Shown: positions 25,367 through 34,946 of the stretch, piece by piece
How the letters are laid out: the number at the start of each line of letters is the position of its first letter
How positions within the stretch are numbered: position 1 is the stretch's first letter
Source of the DNA: Occallatibacter sp.
GTDB lineage: Bacteria; Acidobacteriota; Terriglobia; Terriglobales; Acidobacteriaceae
Direction: 5' to 3'
Length of the DNA stretch: 56,748 nucleotides
Assembly (NCBI GenBank): GCA_017883405.1
Contig: JADGNO010000303.1
Span: 1 to 56,748, forward strand
Program-made: the position numbers and the translations under genes
Notes under the pieces: generated by a model
Databases searched by the model: none
Seen by the model: only the letters and a program-made list of their open reading frames with translations
Told to the model about the DNA's origin: nothing

Positions 25367-26644
25367 CTATGCGTAGATTCCGCGCTGTCTGATGGTGAAC
25401 GCTACGCGGTCGATTGCGAGCATGTAAGCCGCAATGCGATTGTTCACATTGTGCGCTTCAGCGTAGCGAACCACATCGTCGAAGCTGTCGCGCAGCAGTG
25501 TTTCAAGCTGCTCGTTGATGACGGCTTCCTTCCAGAAGTAGCCCTGGCGATCCTGCACCCACTCGTAGTAGCTGGCAGTAACGCCGCCGGCGTTAGCAAG
25601 TATGTCAGGAACGATAAAGATGCGTTTCTCTGCCAGTATCTCGTCGGCGACCGCCGTGGTAGGGCCGTTGGCGCCTTCCACAACAATCTTCGCCTTGATC
25701 TGCGCGGCGTTGCGACTGGTAATCACGTTCTCAGTCGCCGCCGGAATAAGAATGTCGCAATCGTTGAGCAGTAGCTCTTCGCTTGGCACGTCTTCCCCGC
25801 CGCGGAAACCCAGGGTCGTGCCGTTACGGTATTTGTATTCGGCAAGCTGGTGGATGTCGATGCCGTTGTTGTTGTAAAGACCACCGTCTTTCTCGGCGAT
25901 GCCGACGATCTTATAACCCTGCTCCATCATTAAGCGGGCGGCATTGGAACCCACATTGCCAAAGCCCTGAATAATGACGCGACAGCCTTCAATCGACATG
26001 TTGAGATAGCGCAGGCTTTCGTTACATGCAATCATTACGCCGCGGCCTGTAGCCTCAATGCGGCCCCGCGATCCGCCCATGTCGAGCGGCTTGCCGGTGA
26101 CCACACTGGTGACTGTCTGCCGCATGTGCATGGAGTAGGTATCCATGATCCAAGCCATGGTCTGCTCGTTGGTGTTCACATCGGGCGCGGGCACATCCTT
26201 TTCTGGTCCAATGAACTCGATGATCTCCGAAGTGTAGCGGCGGGTCATGCGCTCAAGTTCGCCGCGGCTCATCGATTTTGGATCACAGATGACGCCGCCC
26301 TTGGCCCCGCCGAAAGGAATGTTGACGACCGCGCACTTCCACGTCATCCAGCTAGCCAGCGCACGCACTTCGTCCAGCGTGACATCGGGTGAATAGCGGA
26401 TGCCGCCCTTGCAGGGGCCGCGAGCAATGTTGTGCTGTACGCGGAAGCCGGTGAAGATCTCAATGTGCCCGTCGTCCATGGCGACCGGGAAATGCACAAT
26501 GAGTTCGCGCGCCGGTGTCCGAAGGAGTTTCCAAAGGCCTTCATCCAGATTGAGTTTGCGTGCGGCAAAGTCGAACCGCGCGTTTTGCGCTTCCCAAGGA
26601 TTGATCTCCTGGTCTAATGAAAGTGCAGGATTGCCAGATGACAT
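25367..26644 (-). CDS. gdhA: Glutamate dehydrogenase (Glu/Leu/Phe/Val family)
   Basis: Interconverts glutamate with 2-oxoglutarate plus ammonia. The 425-residue length fits hexameric GdhA/RocG/GudB types. Substrate-binding [10 protein letters not shown] holds Lys79, the catalytic lysine lies in [10 protein letters not shown] (Lys115), and the Rossmann motif is [12 protein letters not shown] catabolic NAD-linked or dual-specificity enzyme is possible; coenzyme choice is not certain. The ATG at 26644 has GGAG seven bases upstream. A longer upstream open frame is only the untranslated leader. Confidence 0.95.
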   Translation of the reverse strand: MSSGNPALSLDQEINPWEAQNARFDFAARKLNLDEGLWKLLRTPARELIVHFPVAMDDGHIEIFTGFRVQHNIARGPCKGGIRYSPDVTLDEVRALASWMTWKCAVVNIPFGGAKGGVICDPKSMSRGELERMTRRYTSEIIEFIGPEKDVPAPDVNTNEQTMAWIMDTYSMHMRQTVTSVVTGKPLDMGGSRGRIEATGRGVMIACNESLRYLNMSIEGCRVIIQGFGNVGSNAARLMMEQGYKIVGIAEKDGGLYNNNGIDIHQLAEYKYRNGTTLGFRGGEDVPSEELLLNDCDILIPAATENVITSRNAAQIKAKIVVEGANGPTTAVADEILAEKRIFIVPDILANAGGVTASYYEWVQDRQGYFWKEAVINEQLETLLRDSFDDVVRYAEAHNVNNRIAAYMLAIDRVAFTIRQRGIYA

Positions 26645-27176
26645 GAATAATCTCCGTTCTCTCTCCCCGCCCTGGGGCTCTGGAGCTCTTGCCCTAACGC
26701 GGGTTGGCCTGGCTGATTGCCCCGGCAACAGCGGGCCGGGTAGCCTCAAGCCCCGTTGAGTTTAGGCTACACGGGTTTTTCAGTCAATCCTACTTGAATT
26801 GGGCCAGCGCTGAATTGGCCGCGCTCGGGAAATAGTTTTCCATTCTGGCTGGCCTGGCCGTGAAATCCGAACAGACCAAGAACGGCGTTTTGATCAAACC
26901 CTTTAAATCGTGCGCGCTGGCGAAGGCTCTTCTCTTGGTTTCAATGGATCGGAACTCCCGAGGGCACTATGCGCGATCGTTTCCGAGCTCGTCTCATGGG
27001 CACTCGCGTTCAATTTCCGCTGTGACCCGCGGTATTTGCGTTGGCCCGGGGAACCTCTCCGCTCTGGTCCGGAAGCGATGTTCACTTATATGTCACTTGC
27101 ATGTTTCAGTCTGAACTGGTTTGCTATGCAATGGCTCGTGAACGGGCCCTTGCGTTGTACCTAGATGGAGTTGTTC
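26645..27176. other. Intergenic region between gdhA and the TonB-domain gene
   Basis: About 530 bases. The right half has several short open frames, none with recognisable similarity or a ribosome binding site. It must contain the gdhA promoter and the promoter of the divergent TonB-domain gene. No known RNA family was recognised. Confidence 0.4.
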
Positions 27177-28154
27177 GTGAACAGGCTGGCAATTGTTGTT
27201 TTCTTCGGCGTGACTTTAGCATTCCCGATATTTGGCAATGCGGATGACTCCGCTCAACAACAGCTGATGAATGCAAAGCAAAGCTCTGATCTGACTCTGA
27301 ACGAAAAAGAGCCGTTCGAACTCGACGTGGACTTCACGGCTCAACAAAAACTTCCCACCCAGGGACATCTCTCGATGAAATGGAAATCCAAGGATGAGTG
27401 GTGGAGATCGATTGAGCTGGGCGACTTCAAGGAGATCGAAGTTCGAAACGGGGGCTGGCTCTATACCTCTCGCAACAGCGATTCAACCCCGGTGCGCGTC
27501 AGGGAGTTTTTGCAGCTGATCCAGTTTGGGCAGGAAGCAAAAGACCTGGTGACCGACAAACAGCAGCCGTCCACGGAATACGGTTTCCCAGTGAGTTGCC
27601 TTCGCGTAAAGAAGAATCATACAAAAGAGACCCCGCACGTAATCTGCCTGAATGTATCGCACGAGATTTCGAGCGACACATGGTGGGATTTGCCTGACAG
27701 CCCTACGCGCCTCGAATTCGCCGACTACTTCGATTTTGATGACCACCGCTTTCCACGCACATTGCAAATGCTTGAGAACGGAAGCCGCGTGATCAAGGCA
27801 TACGTAAAGACTCTTGCGCCCAGCCCATTCAACGACGTGCTGCTGACCAAACCCGATGGAGCAATCGAGCGGCGTCAGTGCGACAACTGGAAACCTCCGA
27901 TGGCTGTGAAGACACCCGATCCTCCCTATCCCCCGGCGGCAGGAAGAAATGGCTCCATTGGGGACTCAATCGTCTCTATGACAGTGTTGGCCGACGGTTC
28001 GGCAACAGATTTTCAGCTGATTGGCAGCGCCAGCCATGCCATGGATGCATCAACCCTGGACACTTTGAAGAAGTGGAAGTTCAAGCCGGCCACATGCGGA
28101 TCGGAGCCGGTGGTCTCAGACGTTGAGGTAATCGTTAGCTTCCGGCTCAGGTAG
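27177..28154 (+). CDS. Secreted protein with TonB-like C-terminal domain
   Basis: A 325-residue protein with a signal peptide or N-terminal anchor (RLAIVVFFGVTLAFPIFG), a central region without recognised domain, and a TonB_C-type domain at about residues 245-325 (PPYPPAAGRNGSIGDSIVSM, then STLDTLKKWKFKPATCG). TonB domains transfer energy to outer-membrane receptors, but here the protein lacks a proline-rich periplasm-spanning arm, so classic TonB function is doubtful. GTG 27177 has GGAG six bases upstream and is preferred over ATG 27165. Confidence 0.82.
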   Translation: MNRLAIVVFFGVTLAFPIFGNADDSAQQQLMNAKQSSDLTLNEKEPFELDVDFTAQQKLPTQGHLSMKWKSKDEWWRSIELGDFKEIEVRNGGWLYTSRNSDSTPVRVREFLQLIQFGQEAKDLVTDKQQPSTEYGFPVSCLRVKKNHTKETPHVICLNVSHEISSDTWWDLPDSPTRLEFADYFDFDDHRFPRTLQMLENGSRVIKAYVKTLAPSPFNDVLLTKPDGAIERRQCDNWKPPMAVKTPDPPYPPAAGRNGSIGDSIVSMTVLADGSATDFQLIGSASHAMDASTLDTLKKWKFKPATCGSEPVVSDVEVIVSFRLR

Positions 28155-28225
28155 TCGCGGGGTTCAAGCGCAGCGTGGCCCGTCGGGCGAAGTAACAGCG
28201 ATCGCAAGCTATTACACTGGTTTCT

Positions 28226-29791
28226 GTGAGCAATTCTTCGAAAACAGCCCAACCCAGCCGCAAAGAGTTCCTGGCCCTGGCCAAGGATCACACCCTGGTG
28301 CCCGTTTGCCGCACCCTGGCCGCCGATCTTGAAACGCCGGTGTCGGCATTTCTACGCGCGGCCTGGCCGGAGAAAGAGTGTTTTCTGCTGGAGTCAGTGG
28401 AAGGCGGCGAGCAGGTGGGCCGATACACTTTCATCGGGCTCGCTCCGTTCAAGAGAATCGTGGCGCGCGGGCGCAACATAACGATTACTGAAGGCAAAAA
28501 GGTGGTCGAAATTGACGACGACATTTTTGCTGTTTTGCGGCGGGCGCTCAGCGGCCACAAGCCAGCGCGTCTGCCAGGGCTGCCTCCCTTCACGGCCGGA
28601 GCGGTGGGCTATTTTGCCTACGATGCCGTGCGGCAAATCGAGCGCCTGCCTGAATTAGCCAAGGACGAAATTCAGATCCCCGACGCATGCCTGCTCTTTT
28701 TCGACGAAGTGCTGGCCTTCGATCATGTACGCAAAGAGATTTGGCTGGTAGTAACGGCAGACGTGACGCGTCATAAGCCGGCCCAGGCCTTTGATCGCGC
28801 AGTCGAGCGGCTGGACAAACTGGAGAAGCGGATTCTGCAGCCTCTGCCCAAACTGGCCGCGCATGTGAGCGCCGGCACCGGAAAGAAGGCCCCTCTCAAG
28901 GTGAAATACCGGACCAGCAAGCGCGACTACTTGGCCGCGGTGGAACGCACCAAGGAGTACGTTGCTGCCGGAGACATCTTCCAGGCGGTCTTGTCACAGC
29001 GCTTTGATGTGGAACCGGAGGTGGACAGCTTCCAGGTCTATCGCGCACTGCGTACAGTGAACCCAAGCCCTTACATGTTCTTTTTGCGCATTGCTCCCGA
29101 TGCGCCGCTAGGCGATTCAGGAGATGCAAAGAGTAGAAGCAAGCAGCCGCGCAGCGCCAAGACAATTGAACTGGCCGGCTCGTCGCCTGAACTGCTGGTA
29201 CGCGTGAATAAAGGCAACGTGGAGTACAGGCCGATTGCCGGAACTAAGCCTCGCGGTGCAACCGAGCAGGAAGATCAGGCATTGGCCGACGAAATGATGC
29301 ACGACGAGAAGGAGCGGGCGGAGCACGTGATGCTTGTCGACCTGGGCCGCAATGATGTTGGCCGCGTAAGCGAATTTGGCAGCGTGAAGGTAGACCGGCT
29401 GATGTTTGTCGAGCGCTACTCGCATGTCATGCATATTGTGAGCGCGATTTCCGGCAAGCTGCGTCCTGACCTGACCGCCGTGGATGCGCTGCGAGCCTGC
29501 TTCCCTGCCGGAACTCTGAGTGGCGCCCCTAAAGTGCGCGCCATGGAAATCCTCGAAGAACTAGAACCGGCGCGGCGAGGAACCTACGGCGGAGCGGTAA
29601 TGTATGCGGACTTTTCAGGAAACCTCGACTCGTGCATTGCCATTCGATCCATGCTGGCCGTAAACGGCAAAGGCTATGTTCAGGCCGGTGCCGGCATTGT
29701 CGCCGATTCCGTGCCTGAAAAAGAGCATCAGGAATCGATCAACAAGGCCCAGGCAGTCATCCGCGCAATCGAGCGCGCACGGCAAATGTAA
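28226..29791 (+). CDS. trpE: Anthranilate synthase component I
   Basis: Forms anthranilate from chorismate and ammonia delivered by TrpG, the first step of tryptophan synthesis. The 521 residues show the tryptophan-feedback segment FLLESVEGGEQVGRYTFIG near residue 52, the catalytic region with PIAGTKPRGAT, HVMLVDLGRNDVGRV, and the chorismate-binding GTLSGAPKVRAMEI near 430. A short Lys/Arg/Ser-rich insert (around residues 296-308) interrupts the region before ELAGSSPELLVRV. The start is a GTG. Unusually its partner trpG is not next to it but about 1.1 kb away on the opposite strand. Confidence 0.96.
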   Translation: MSNSSKTAQPSRKEFLALAKDHTLVPVCRTLAADLETPVSAFLRAAWPEKECFLLESVEGGEQVGRYTFIGLAPFKRIVARGRNITITEGKKVVEIDDDIFAVLRRALSGHKPARLPGLPPFTAGAVGYFAYDAVRQIERLPELAKDEIQIPDACLLFFDEVLAFDHVRKEIWLVVTADVTRHKPAQAFDRAVERLDKLEKRILQPLPKLAAHVSAGTGKKAPLKVKYRTSKRDYLAAVERTKEYVAAGDIFQAVLSQRFDVEPEVDSFQVYRALRTVNPSPYMFFLRIAPDAPLGDSGDAKSRSKQPRSAKTIELAGSSPELLVRVNKGNVEYRPIAGTKPRGATEQEDQALADEMMHDEKERAEHVMLVDLGRNDVGRVSEFGSVKVDRLMFVERYSHVMHIVSAISGKLRPDLTAVDALRACFPAGTLSGAPKVRAMEILEELEPARRGTYGGAVMYADFSGNLDSCIAIRSMLAVNGKGYVQAGAGIVADSVPEKEHQESINKAQAVIRAIERARQM

Positions 29792-29824
29792 AAACGAGGA
29801 TTAGGGACCAGGTGGCAAGCGGCA

Positions 29825-30829
29825 CTATTCTTCCGCGCCAAACACACGCCGGAAGAAGTGGCCGATGTTGCCGAAGAATCCACGTTTTTTATGAGGCGCA
29901 GACTTCGTCCTGGGCTGCGCTGCAACAGCTGGAGCCGCCGCAGTAGATGCAGTTTGCGCCGGGATTTCAGCCACAGGGACATCCTGTTTACTCTGGTAGA
30001 CCAGTGGCGGCGCAGTCTGAGCCGGGCTGTTCGTAGTGGGAACAGGAGCCGCGGCCACCTTTGGTGCTGGCGCGAGGCCCATGCTTTGCGCAAGAGGAAA
30101 CTCGTTGCCCTTAGACTCGGCAGGCGGGCAGCCACAGGGTTCCTTCTCCTGATCGACAACCTCATGCAGGCTGCCGTGCTGAAACATGACGCGCTGTCCC
30201 GGTTGCACGCGGTACGCACCGCCATCAAAGACGCTGGAGACCACAACATAAGGCCCGTTGACGCCGGAATTGTCCACGCAGGTGTCGCCCTGGCCGCCCA
30301 GCCGAACCTTAACGTCGGCTGCTCCCGGTCCGCCAATAAGGATACGGAAGTCGGGAGTCAGCAAAACGTCGGCGCTCTTGAGGTTGGCCGTCGTGCCGGC
30401 GTAGCTCAATTCAATCGCGCCATGGTCCATAGCCATCATCAATCCGGGCACACCGTCGTTTGAATTGCTTGTATCTGCGGTGAGCTTGACGTTAGTTGCA
30501 GCGCAAACCAGCAATGTGCCGCGATAAGGCAAGGTGATGTGGGTTGTTTCGTCGCCCGAGGTCACAGAGGCATTTGCTGCCACGTATGCCCGGCCTGCGT
30601 TCACCATCAAAGCGCCGGTGACTTCGGCCGCATGGCCAGGGACCTTGCTATCGAGAGGGATGATCGCAATCGGGCGCGTCCCGGAGGGAATCGACTGCTG
30701 CTCTTGATTGTTCGAAGCCGGATTCGCCTGAGTCTGCGGAGCATCTGGCGCGGGTGCGGAAACCTGCGCACACACCGCGTTTGCGGCAATCAGAGCGGCG
30801 AGGAGCGGCGTGATTTTAGCGAGGCCCAT
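29825..30829 (-). CDS. Secreted protein, possibly FecR-like
   Basis: A 334-residue exported protein. After a signal peptide (LLAALIAANAVCAQ) and an Asn/Gln/Pro-rich linker comes a beta-rich region (GTLLVCAATNVKLTADTS, HGAIELSYAGTTANLKSADV, FRILIGGPGAADVKVRLGGQ) resembling FecR-type domains, then a CGCP motif and a Pro/Ala-rich stretch ending in basic HKKRGFFGNIGHFFRRVF, which might contact the membrane. Function unknown. The ATG at 30829 has AAGGAAG upstream. It follows trpG by 52 bases and probably shares its transcript. Confidence 0.75.
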   Translation of the reverse strand: MGLAKITPLLAALIAANAVCAQVSAPAPDAPQTQANPASNNQEQQSIPSGTRPIAIIPLDSKVPGHAAEVTGALMVNAGRAYVAANASVTSGDETTHITLPYRGTLLVCAATNVKLTADTSNSNDGVPGLMMAMDHGAIELSYAGTTANLKSADVLLTPDFRILIGGPGAADVKVRLGGQGDTCVDNSGVNGPYVVVSSVFDGGAYRVQPGQRVMFQHGSLHEVVDQEKEPCGCPPAESKGNEFPLAQSMGLAPAPKVAAAPVPTTNSPAQTAPPLVYQSKQDVPVAEIPAQTASTAAAPAVAAQPRTKSAPHKKRGFFGNIGHFFRRVFGAEE

Positions 30830-30881
30830 ACATTCTTCCTTGCGGGAAAACCGGAGCACTTAGACAGAGTGGGCAGTTCGC

Positions 30882-31463
30882 TTACATCGCGAGGAAATTG
30901 CGAATCATCTGGTGGCCGCCCTCGGTAAGCACACTTTCGGGATGGAATTGCACACCTTCAATCGGCAAACTACGATGGCGCAGACCCATGATCACAGTCC
31001 CGGCAGCTCCGTTGAGCTCAGGCGTGCGCGCGGTGACGGCAAGATCGGACGGCAGCGACTTCTCCTCAACGATGAGGGAATGATAGCGAGTACAAGTAAG
31101 CGGCGTAGGCAGGCCGGTAAACACTCCCTTACCGTCATGCTCCACGGCGCTGGTTTTACCGTGCATCAGGTTGCGGGCGCGAATCACTTTGCCGCCAAAT
31201 GCCTCACCGATGGCCTGGTGGCCAAGACAAACGCCAAGTATGGGCGCCTTGCCCGCCATGTGCCGAATGAGCGGCACCAGAATACCGGCTTCCCCTGGCG
31301 TACACGGCCCCGGCGAAAGCAGAATCCGGTCTGGGTGAAGCGCTTCAACCTCTTCCACGGTCAGCTCGTCGTTACGGCGCACAACCACCTCTGCGCCCAG
31401 CTCGCCAAGGTACTGGACCAGGTTGTAAGTAAAGGAATCGTAGTTGTCGAGGACAAAGACCAT
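30882..31463 (-). CDS. trpG: Anthranilate/aminodeoxychorismate synthase component II (glutamine amidotransferase)
   Basis: Supplies ammonia from glutamine to TrpE, or to PabB in folate synthesis. The 193-residue protein begins [20 protein letters not shown], has the nucleophile Cys in [15 protein letters not shown], the oxyanion segment [13 protein letters not shown], and the His-Pro-Glu of the catalytic triad in [17 protein letters not shown]. An upstream extension of the frame is spurious. Since no pabB is present, it may serve both pathways. Its orientation opposite to trpE is unusual. Confidence 0.95.
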   Translation of the reverse strand: MVFVLDNYDSFTYNLVQYLGELGAEVVVRRNDELTVEEVEALHPDRILLSPGPCTPGEAGILVPLIRHMAGKAPILGVCLGHQAIGEAFGGKVIRARNLMHGKTSAVEHDGKGVFTGLPTPLTCTRYHSLIVEEKSLPSDLAVTARTPELNGAAGTVIMGLRHRSLPIEGVQFHPESVLTEGGHQMIRNFLAM

Positions 31464-31601
31464 CGCGACTTTCAGTTTAGCAGCGAGTGACCGCGTTCGG
31501 GGCGACAAGCCGTCTGAGCCGGGAATGCCGAGATAGGCGTTCGACAAGCCAGCCCAGGCGGTTGCGCACTTGCGGCACATCTGCAAAACTGGCCTTGGCT
31601 T

Positions 31602-32084
31602 ATGACAATGGTTTTGCATTTTCTGGTTAAGGGTCGCGTGCAGGGAGTGGGCTTTCGCTGGTTCGTTCATCGCGAGGCAAGCGAACTGGAACTGCGCGGC
31701 TGGGTGCGCAACACGGAGGACGGCGACGTGGAAGTTGTGGCCGCAGGCGACGTAGCCGATCTGGCCGAACTGCGCGCCAGCTTGCGCAAGGGCCCTCGCG
31801 TCAGCCGCGTAGACAACCTGATCGAACACTATCTCGACGACAAAGAAGCCGAGGGGCTGGACTCATTCCGCACTGCTGGCGCGTGGTCAGGAAGACAGTC
31901 GCAGAAACGCACTCCGCAATCACTGTCCACTGATCACTGTTGTCTAGCCTCTGCCTCTATAATTGGACCGGAAGATGACTTGCCTCCCGCCTGTTCCCTT
32001 CCCGATAATTTTTGCCATTTAGCTTTAGCCCATTTGAGGAGCCCGCCTTTCCATGCCGCAAGCCATCAAGCCCATCAACGTTGA
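31602..32084 (+). CDS. acyP: Acylphosphatase with abnormal read-through C-terminal tail
   Basis: Hydrolyses acyl phosphates. The real domain is the first 94 or so residues: [20 protein letters not shown] with the catalytic Arg in GVGFR and Asn in [13 protein letters not shown]. Normal acylphosphatases end here. This frame instead continues 66 residues, through a TGG at codon 95 that is one base from a stop, across a short CACTGTCCACTGATCACTG repeat, and overlaps the start of apt by 32 bases in another frame. The tail has no domain character. Likely a lost stop or a sequencing error. Confidence 0.88.
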   Translation: MTMVLHFLVKGRVQGVGFRWFVHREASELELRGWVRNTEDGDVEVVAAGDVADLAELRASLRKGPRVSRVDNLIEHYLDDKEAEGLDSFRTAGAWSGRQSQKRTPQSLSTDHCCLASASIIGPEDDLPPACSLPDNFCHLALAHLRSPPFHAASHQAHQR

Positions 32085-32601
32085 AGATCTTAAAAAGCTC
32101 GTTCGCACCGTTCCTGATTTTCCCAAGCCCGGAATTCTGTTTTACGACATCACGACACTGTTGAAGGACAAGACCGGTTTTGCGCAGCTAATCGATGCAC
32201 TGGCCGCTCACTACATTGAGCAGAAAATCGACCTGGTACTGGGAATCGAGGCACGCGGCTTCATCTTCGGACCGGCTCTTGCATATCGCCTGAATGCCGG
32301 CTTTGTGCCGGTTCGCAAGCCGCGCAAACTTCCTTCAACGGTTGCACGCGTCACCTATGACCTTGAATACGGCTCAGACTCGCTTGAGATACACGTAGAC
32401 GCGATTCAGCCCGGCCAGAGCGTGGTTCTCGTCGATGACCTTTTAGCAACCGGCGGCACCATGGAAGCTACGATCAAGCTGGTAAAGCAACTCGGCGGAG
32501 AAATTGCTGGTCTCGCCTTTGCCGTTGAACTCGACTTCCTCAAAGGCCGCGACCGCTTCAAGGAATACGACGTCTTCAGCCTGCTGCACTACGACGAATA
32601 A
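32053..32601 (+). CDS. apt: Adenine phosphoribosyltransferase
   Basis: Purine salvage enzyme converting adenine and PRPP to AMP. The 182 residues begin with [20 protein letters not shown] and contain the PRPP-binding loop [13 protein letters not shown] at about residues 126-138. [20 protein letters not shown] is the base-binding region. The ATG at 32053 has AGGAG eleven bases upstream. Its start lies inside the read-through tail of the acylphosphatase, which may reduce its expression. Confidence 0.97.
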   Translation: MPQAIKPINVEDLKKLVRTVPDFPKPGILFYDITTLLKDKTGFAQLIDALAAHYIEQKIDLVLGIEARGFIFGPALAYRLNAGFVPVRKPRKLPSTVARVTYDLEYGSDSLEIHVDAIQPGQSVVLVDDLLATGGTMEATIKLVKQLGGEIAGLAFAVELDFLKGRDRFKEYDVFSLLHYDE

Positions 32602-32607
32602 GAGCAG

Positions 32608-32651
32608 AAAAGGCGGCCTCATCCAAACCTCAGGAAGATGCCGCCCTTTTT
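32608..32651. terminator. Bidirectional terminator between apt and the response regulator
   Basis: GGCGGC and GCCGCC arms, flanked by A4 and T5 runs (AAAAGGCGGC and GCCGCCCTTTTT), enclose a 22-base loop. It can serve both convergent genes. Confidence 0.75.
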
Positions 32652-32673
32652 GTGTCCTGGATACTTTGCAGGA

Positions 32674-33450
32674 TTAGCTTGCCGATTCCGGCATCACTTC
32701 CACCTGAGTTCCTTCTGGCGAGGCGTCGGCTGAGTCGCCCTGCAGCATCTGCGCATCGGCAAAACGATAGCCCACATACACGTCCGTAAGCAGGTAAATC
32801 GGGTTCGACGGATCGTCTTCAATTTTCTTGCGCAGTTGACGAACGAAGGTGCGAAGATATTCCACTTCTTCGCGGCAGTCTGCGCCCCAAACGGCGGTCA
32901 GCAGCTTGGCGTACGTGACCACGCGGCCAGCGCGAATCATCAGGCAATTCAGGATGTCGAATTCCTTGCGCGTCAGGTGCACAGGCTGGCCGCGCTTGGT
33001 AACGGTGCGCTTAACCGGGTCAAGACGAATCTCGCCGATCTCAAGCGGTGCATCTTCAGCGCGGGCAGGAGCGCGGACACGGCGTACCGCCGAGCGAATG
33101 CGTGCGATCAGCTCGCGCGTGCTGAATGGCTTGGTTACGTAATCGTCCGCGCCAGATTCGAGCGCTTCAACCTTGTCCTCTTCCTGATCGCGAACCGTCA
33201 GCATCAGGATGGGAAGCCGGGGAGCAAAGGCACGAATGCGGCGGAGCGTTTCAATGCCGCCAATGCCGGGCATATTCACGTCAAGCAAAACGGCGTCGTA
33301 CGGGCCACTGCGCAATAGCTGCAGAGCCTCTTCACCACGCGCCGCCTCGGCGACCTGGAAGCCAAGTTCAATAAGCGGCGGCCGAAGCGCCCTGCGGATA
33401 GCCGACTCATCATCGACGATAAGGATGCGGATTGCAGGCTGGCTGTTCAC
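32674..33450 (-). CDS. OmpR/KdpE-type response regulator
   Basis: A 258-residue two-component regulator: receiver domain with acidic pocket IVDDES, phosphorylation site Asp57 in VLLDVNMPG and Lys in DYVTKPFS, followed by a winged-helix DNA-binding domain (RTVTKRGQPVHLTRKEFDIL, VVTYAKLLTAVWG, LRTFVRQLRKKIEDDPSNP) that most resembles KdpE. A Ser/Glu-rich tail of about 25 residues is extra. It starts with GTG, overlapping the stop of the sensor kinase by four bases. No kdpFABC genes are present in the window. Confidence 0.93.
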   Translation of the reverse strand: MNSQPAIRILIVDDESAIRRALRPPLIELGFQVAEAARGEEALQLLRSGPYDAVLLDVNMPGIGGIETLRRIRAFAPRLPILMLTVRDQEEDKVEALESGADDYVTKPFSTRELIARIRSAVRRVRAPARAEDAPLEIGEIRLDPVKRTVTKRGQPVHLTRKEFDILNCLMIRAGRVVTYAKLLTAVWGADCREEVEYLRTFVRQLRKKIEDDPSNPIYLLTDVYVGYRFADAQMLQGDSADASPEGTQVEVMPESAS

Positions 33451-34946
33451 TTTCTCCCCTTTTGCGATTCAACCGGTATCGCTGCGTAAAATGTGGTTCC
33501 TTCCAGCTCATCGCTGGTAACCCAGACATAGCCGCTGTGGATCAATGCTACTCGCTTGGCAACGGAAAGCCCGATGCCGGTGCCCGATGCCCGCGTCGAA
33601 TGCTTTGCAGAGCGGTAGTAGCGGTCGAAGATGCGCTCGCGGTCCTCGATCGGAATTACCGGCCCGAAGCTGTGCACCGAAAAGATGACTTCGCTCTTCG
33701 CTTGAGCGGCGCGGATAGTAATGGCGGTGCCATAGATCGAGTACTTACAGGCATTGTCAATGTATTGCGTAAGCAGCATTACCATCAACTGCCGATCGCA
33801 AAACACCATCAGCTCTTCGTCTTCAAGATCGACCGCGACTTTCATGCTGGCCAGGCGGTCTTTCAAACTCGCCACTACCTCTTCAATCATCGGTCCTACG
33901 CCGACCGGCGTTGCATGAATCGTTATTTCGCCTGCGTCCAGCCGCGCCGTAGTTAGCAGGCGCGTTGTGAGTTCATTCAGTACGCTAGTCTGCTCGTCGA
34001 TCAGGCCGACCAGCTCCGCTTGCCCAGGGGAAAGATGCCCCATTTCGCCCAGGCCGGTACTGGCGGCGCGAATCGCGGTCAGCGGAGTCTTGTATGCGTG
34101 CGCAAGGCTGTCAAGCACCGTTGCGCGAAGCTGCTCCGTGCGGCGCTCCGTTTCAATGCGGCTCTCATTGGCAAAGGCGCGATAACGATCGAACGTAATG
34201 GCGATGAGCGAAGCAATGGCGTTGTTCGTCAGCGGACTGGTATTGCCGCGTACCACCAGGCTGCCTACCGGAACCGTTCCAAGCCGAACCACGCGGCGCC
34301 CGATTCCCGTTTCTTCGTCATCGTCGGAGCTCTCAAAGTAGTAAACATTTTGAGCCAGCTCCTGCGGGTCCTGGCTCCAGAAACCTGCCTGGTAGACGTC
34401 ATGCAGATCAGCGTCAAATACGGCAACGGCCTCAAGCGCAAAGATTTCGTGCACCAGTTCAGCAAGTTGCGGGCCGGGCTCCACATGCAGATTCATCTGC
34501 AGCGTGCGACGCGTGAACTCGTAGAGGTCGTGCATCTGGTCGCCCCACGACTCCGCTTCGCGCGCATGCCCCGTCACTCTGGCGGAGAGACGGCTGACCA
34601 CAAGTGCTACCAGAACAAATACAAGCAGCGTTACCGTGTTGGCCGGGTCCTCAGCAAATTTAAGTTCTGCTTCGCGGGCAAACAGGCCATGGAAGGCGAC
34701 TGCGGAGAGCGAGACGATCAGTGCCTGCCAAAAACCGCAAAGCAAAGCGGTCGGTAGCACGATCATCAGGTAAAGCAGAAGATCTACCGGCAACAGCCAA
34801 CCAAACCAGTGGCTGATGGTACCTACCAGAAGGACTCCGAGAATTCCGAGCGCGCACTCCAGCGCAAACAGAAGCCAGCGCGGACCAGTGCCGCGTGAGC
34901 TTCTAATTCCGAAGATCGATCGAACAGGCAGAGAACTTGACGACAA
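33447..34946 (-). CDS. Membrane sensor histidine kinase, KdpD-C-terminal-like
   Basis: A 499-residue kinase resembling only the C-terminal half of KdpD. Four membrane segments near residues 25-125 (DUF4118-type, including FGWLLPVDLLLYLMIVLPTA) are followed by a GAF-like region, the phospho-acceptor helix DSLAHAYKTPLTAIRAA with His near residue 283, and an ATPase domain with DNACKYS, FDRYYRS and GTGIGLSVAK. The cytoplasmic KdpD and universal-stress domains that sense potassium in enteric bacteria are missing. The best start is a TTG at 34946, so the exact N-terminus is uncertain. Confidence 0.9.
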   Translation of the reverse strand: MSSSSLPVRSIFGIRSSRGTGPRWLLFALECALGILGVLLVGTISHWFGWLLPVDLLLYLMIVLPTALLCGFWQALIVSLSAVAFHGLFAREAELKFAEDPANTVTLLVFVLVALVVSRLSARVTGHAREAESWGDQMHDLYEFTRRTLQMNLHVEPGPQLAELVHEIFALEAVAVFDADLHDVYQAGFWSQDPQELAQNVYYFESSDDDEETGIGRRVVRLGTVPVGSLVVRGNTSPLTNNAIASLIAITFDRYRAFANESRIETERRTEQLRATVLDSLAHAYKTPLTAIRAASTGLGEMGHLSPGQAELVGLIDEQTSVLNELTTRLLTTARLDAGEITIHATPVGVGPMIEEVVASLKDRLASMKVAVDLEDEELMVFCDRQLMVMLLTQYIDNACKYSIYGTAITIRAAQAKSEVIFSVHSFGPVIPIEDRERIFDRYYRSAKHSTRASGTGIGLSVAKRVALIHSGYVWVTSDELEGTTFYAAIPVESQKGRK

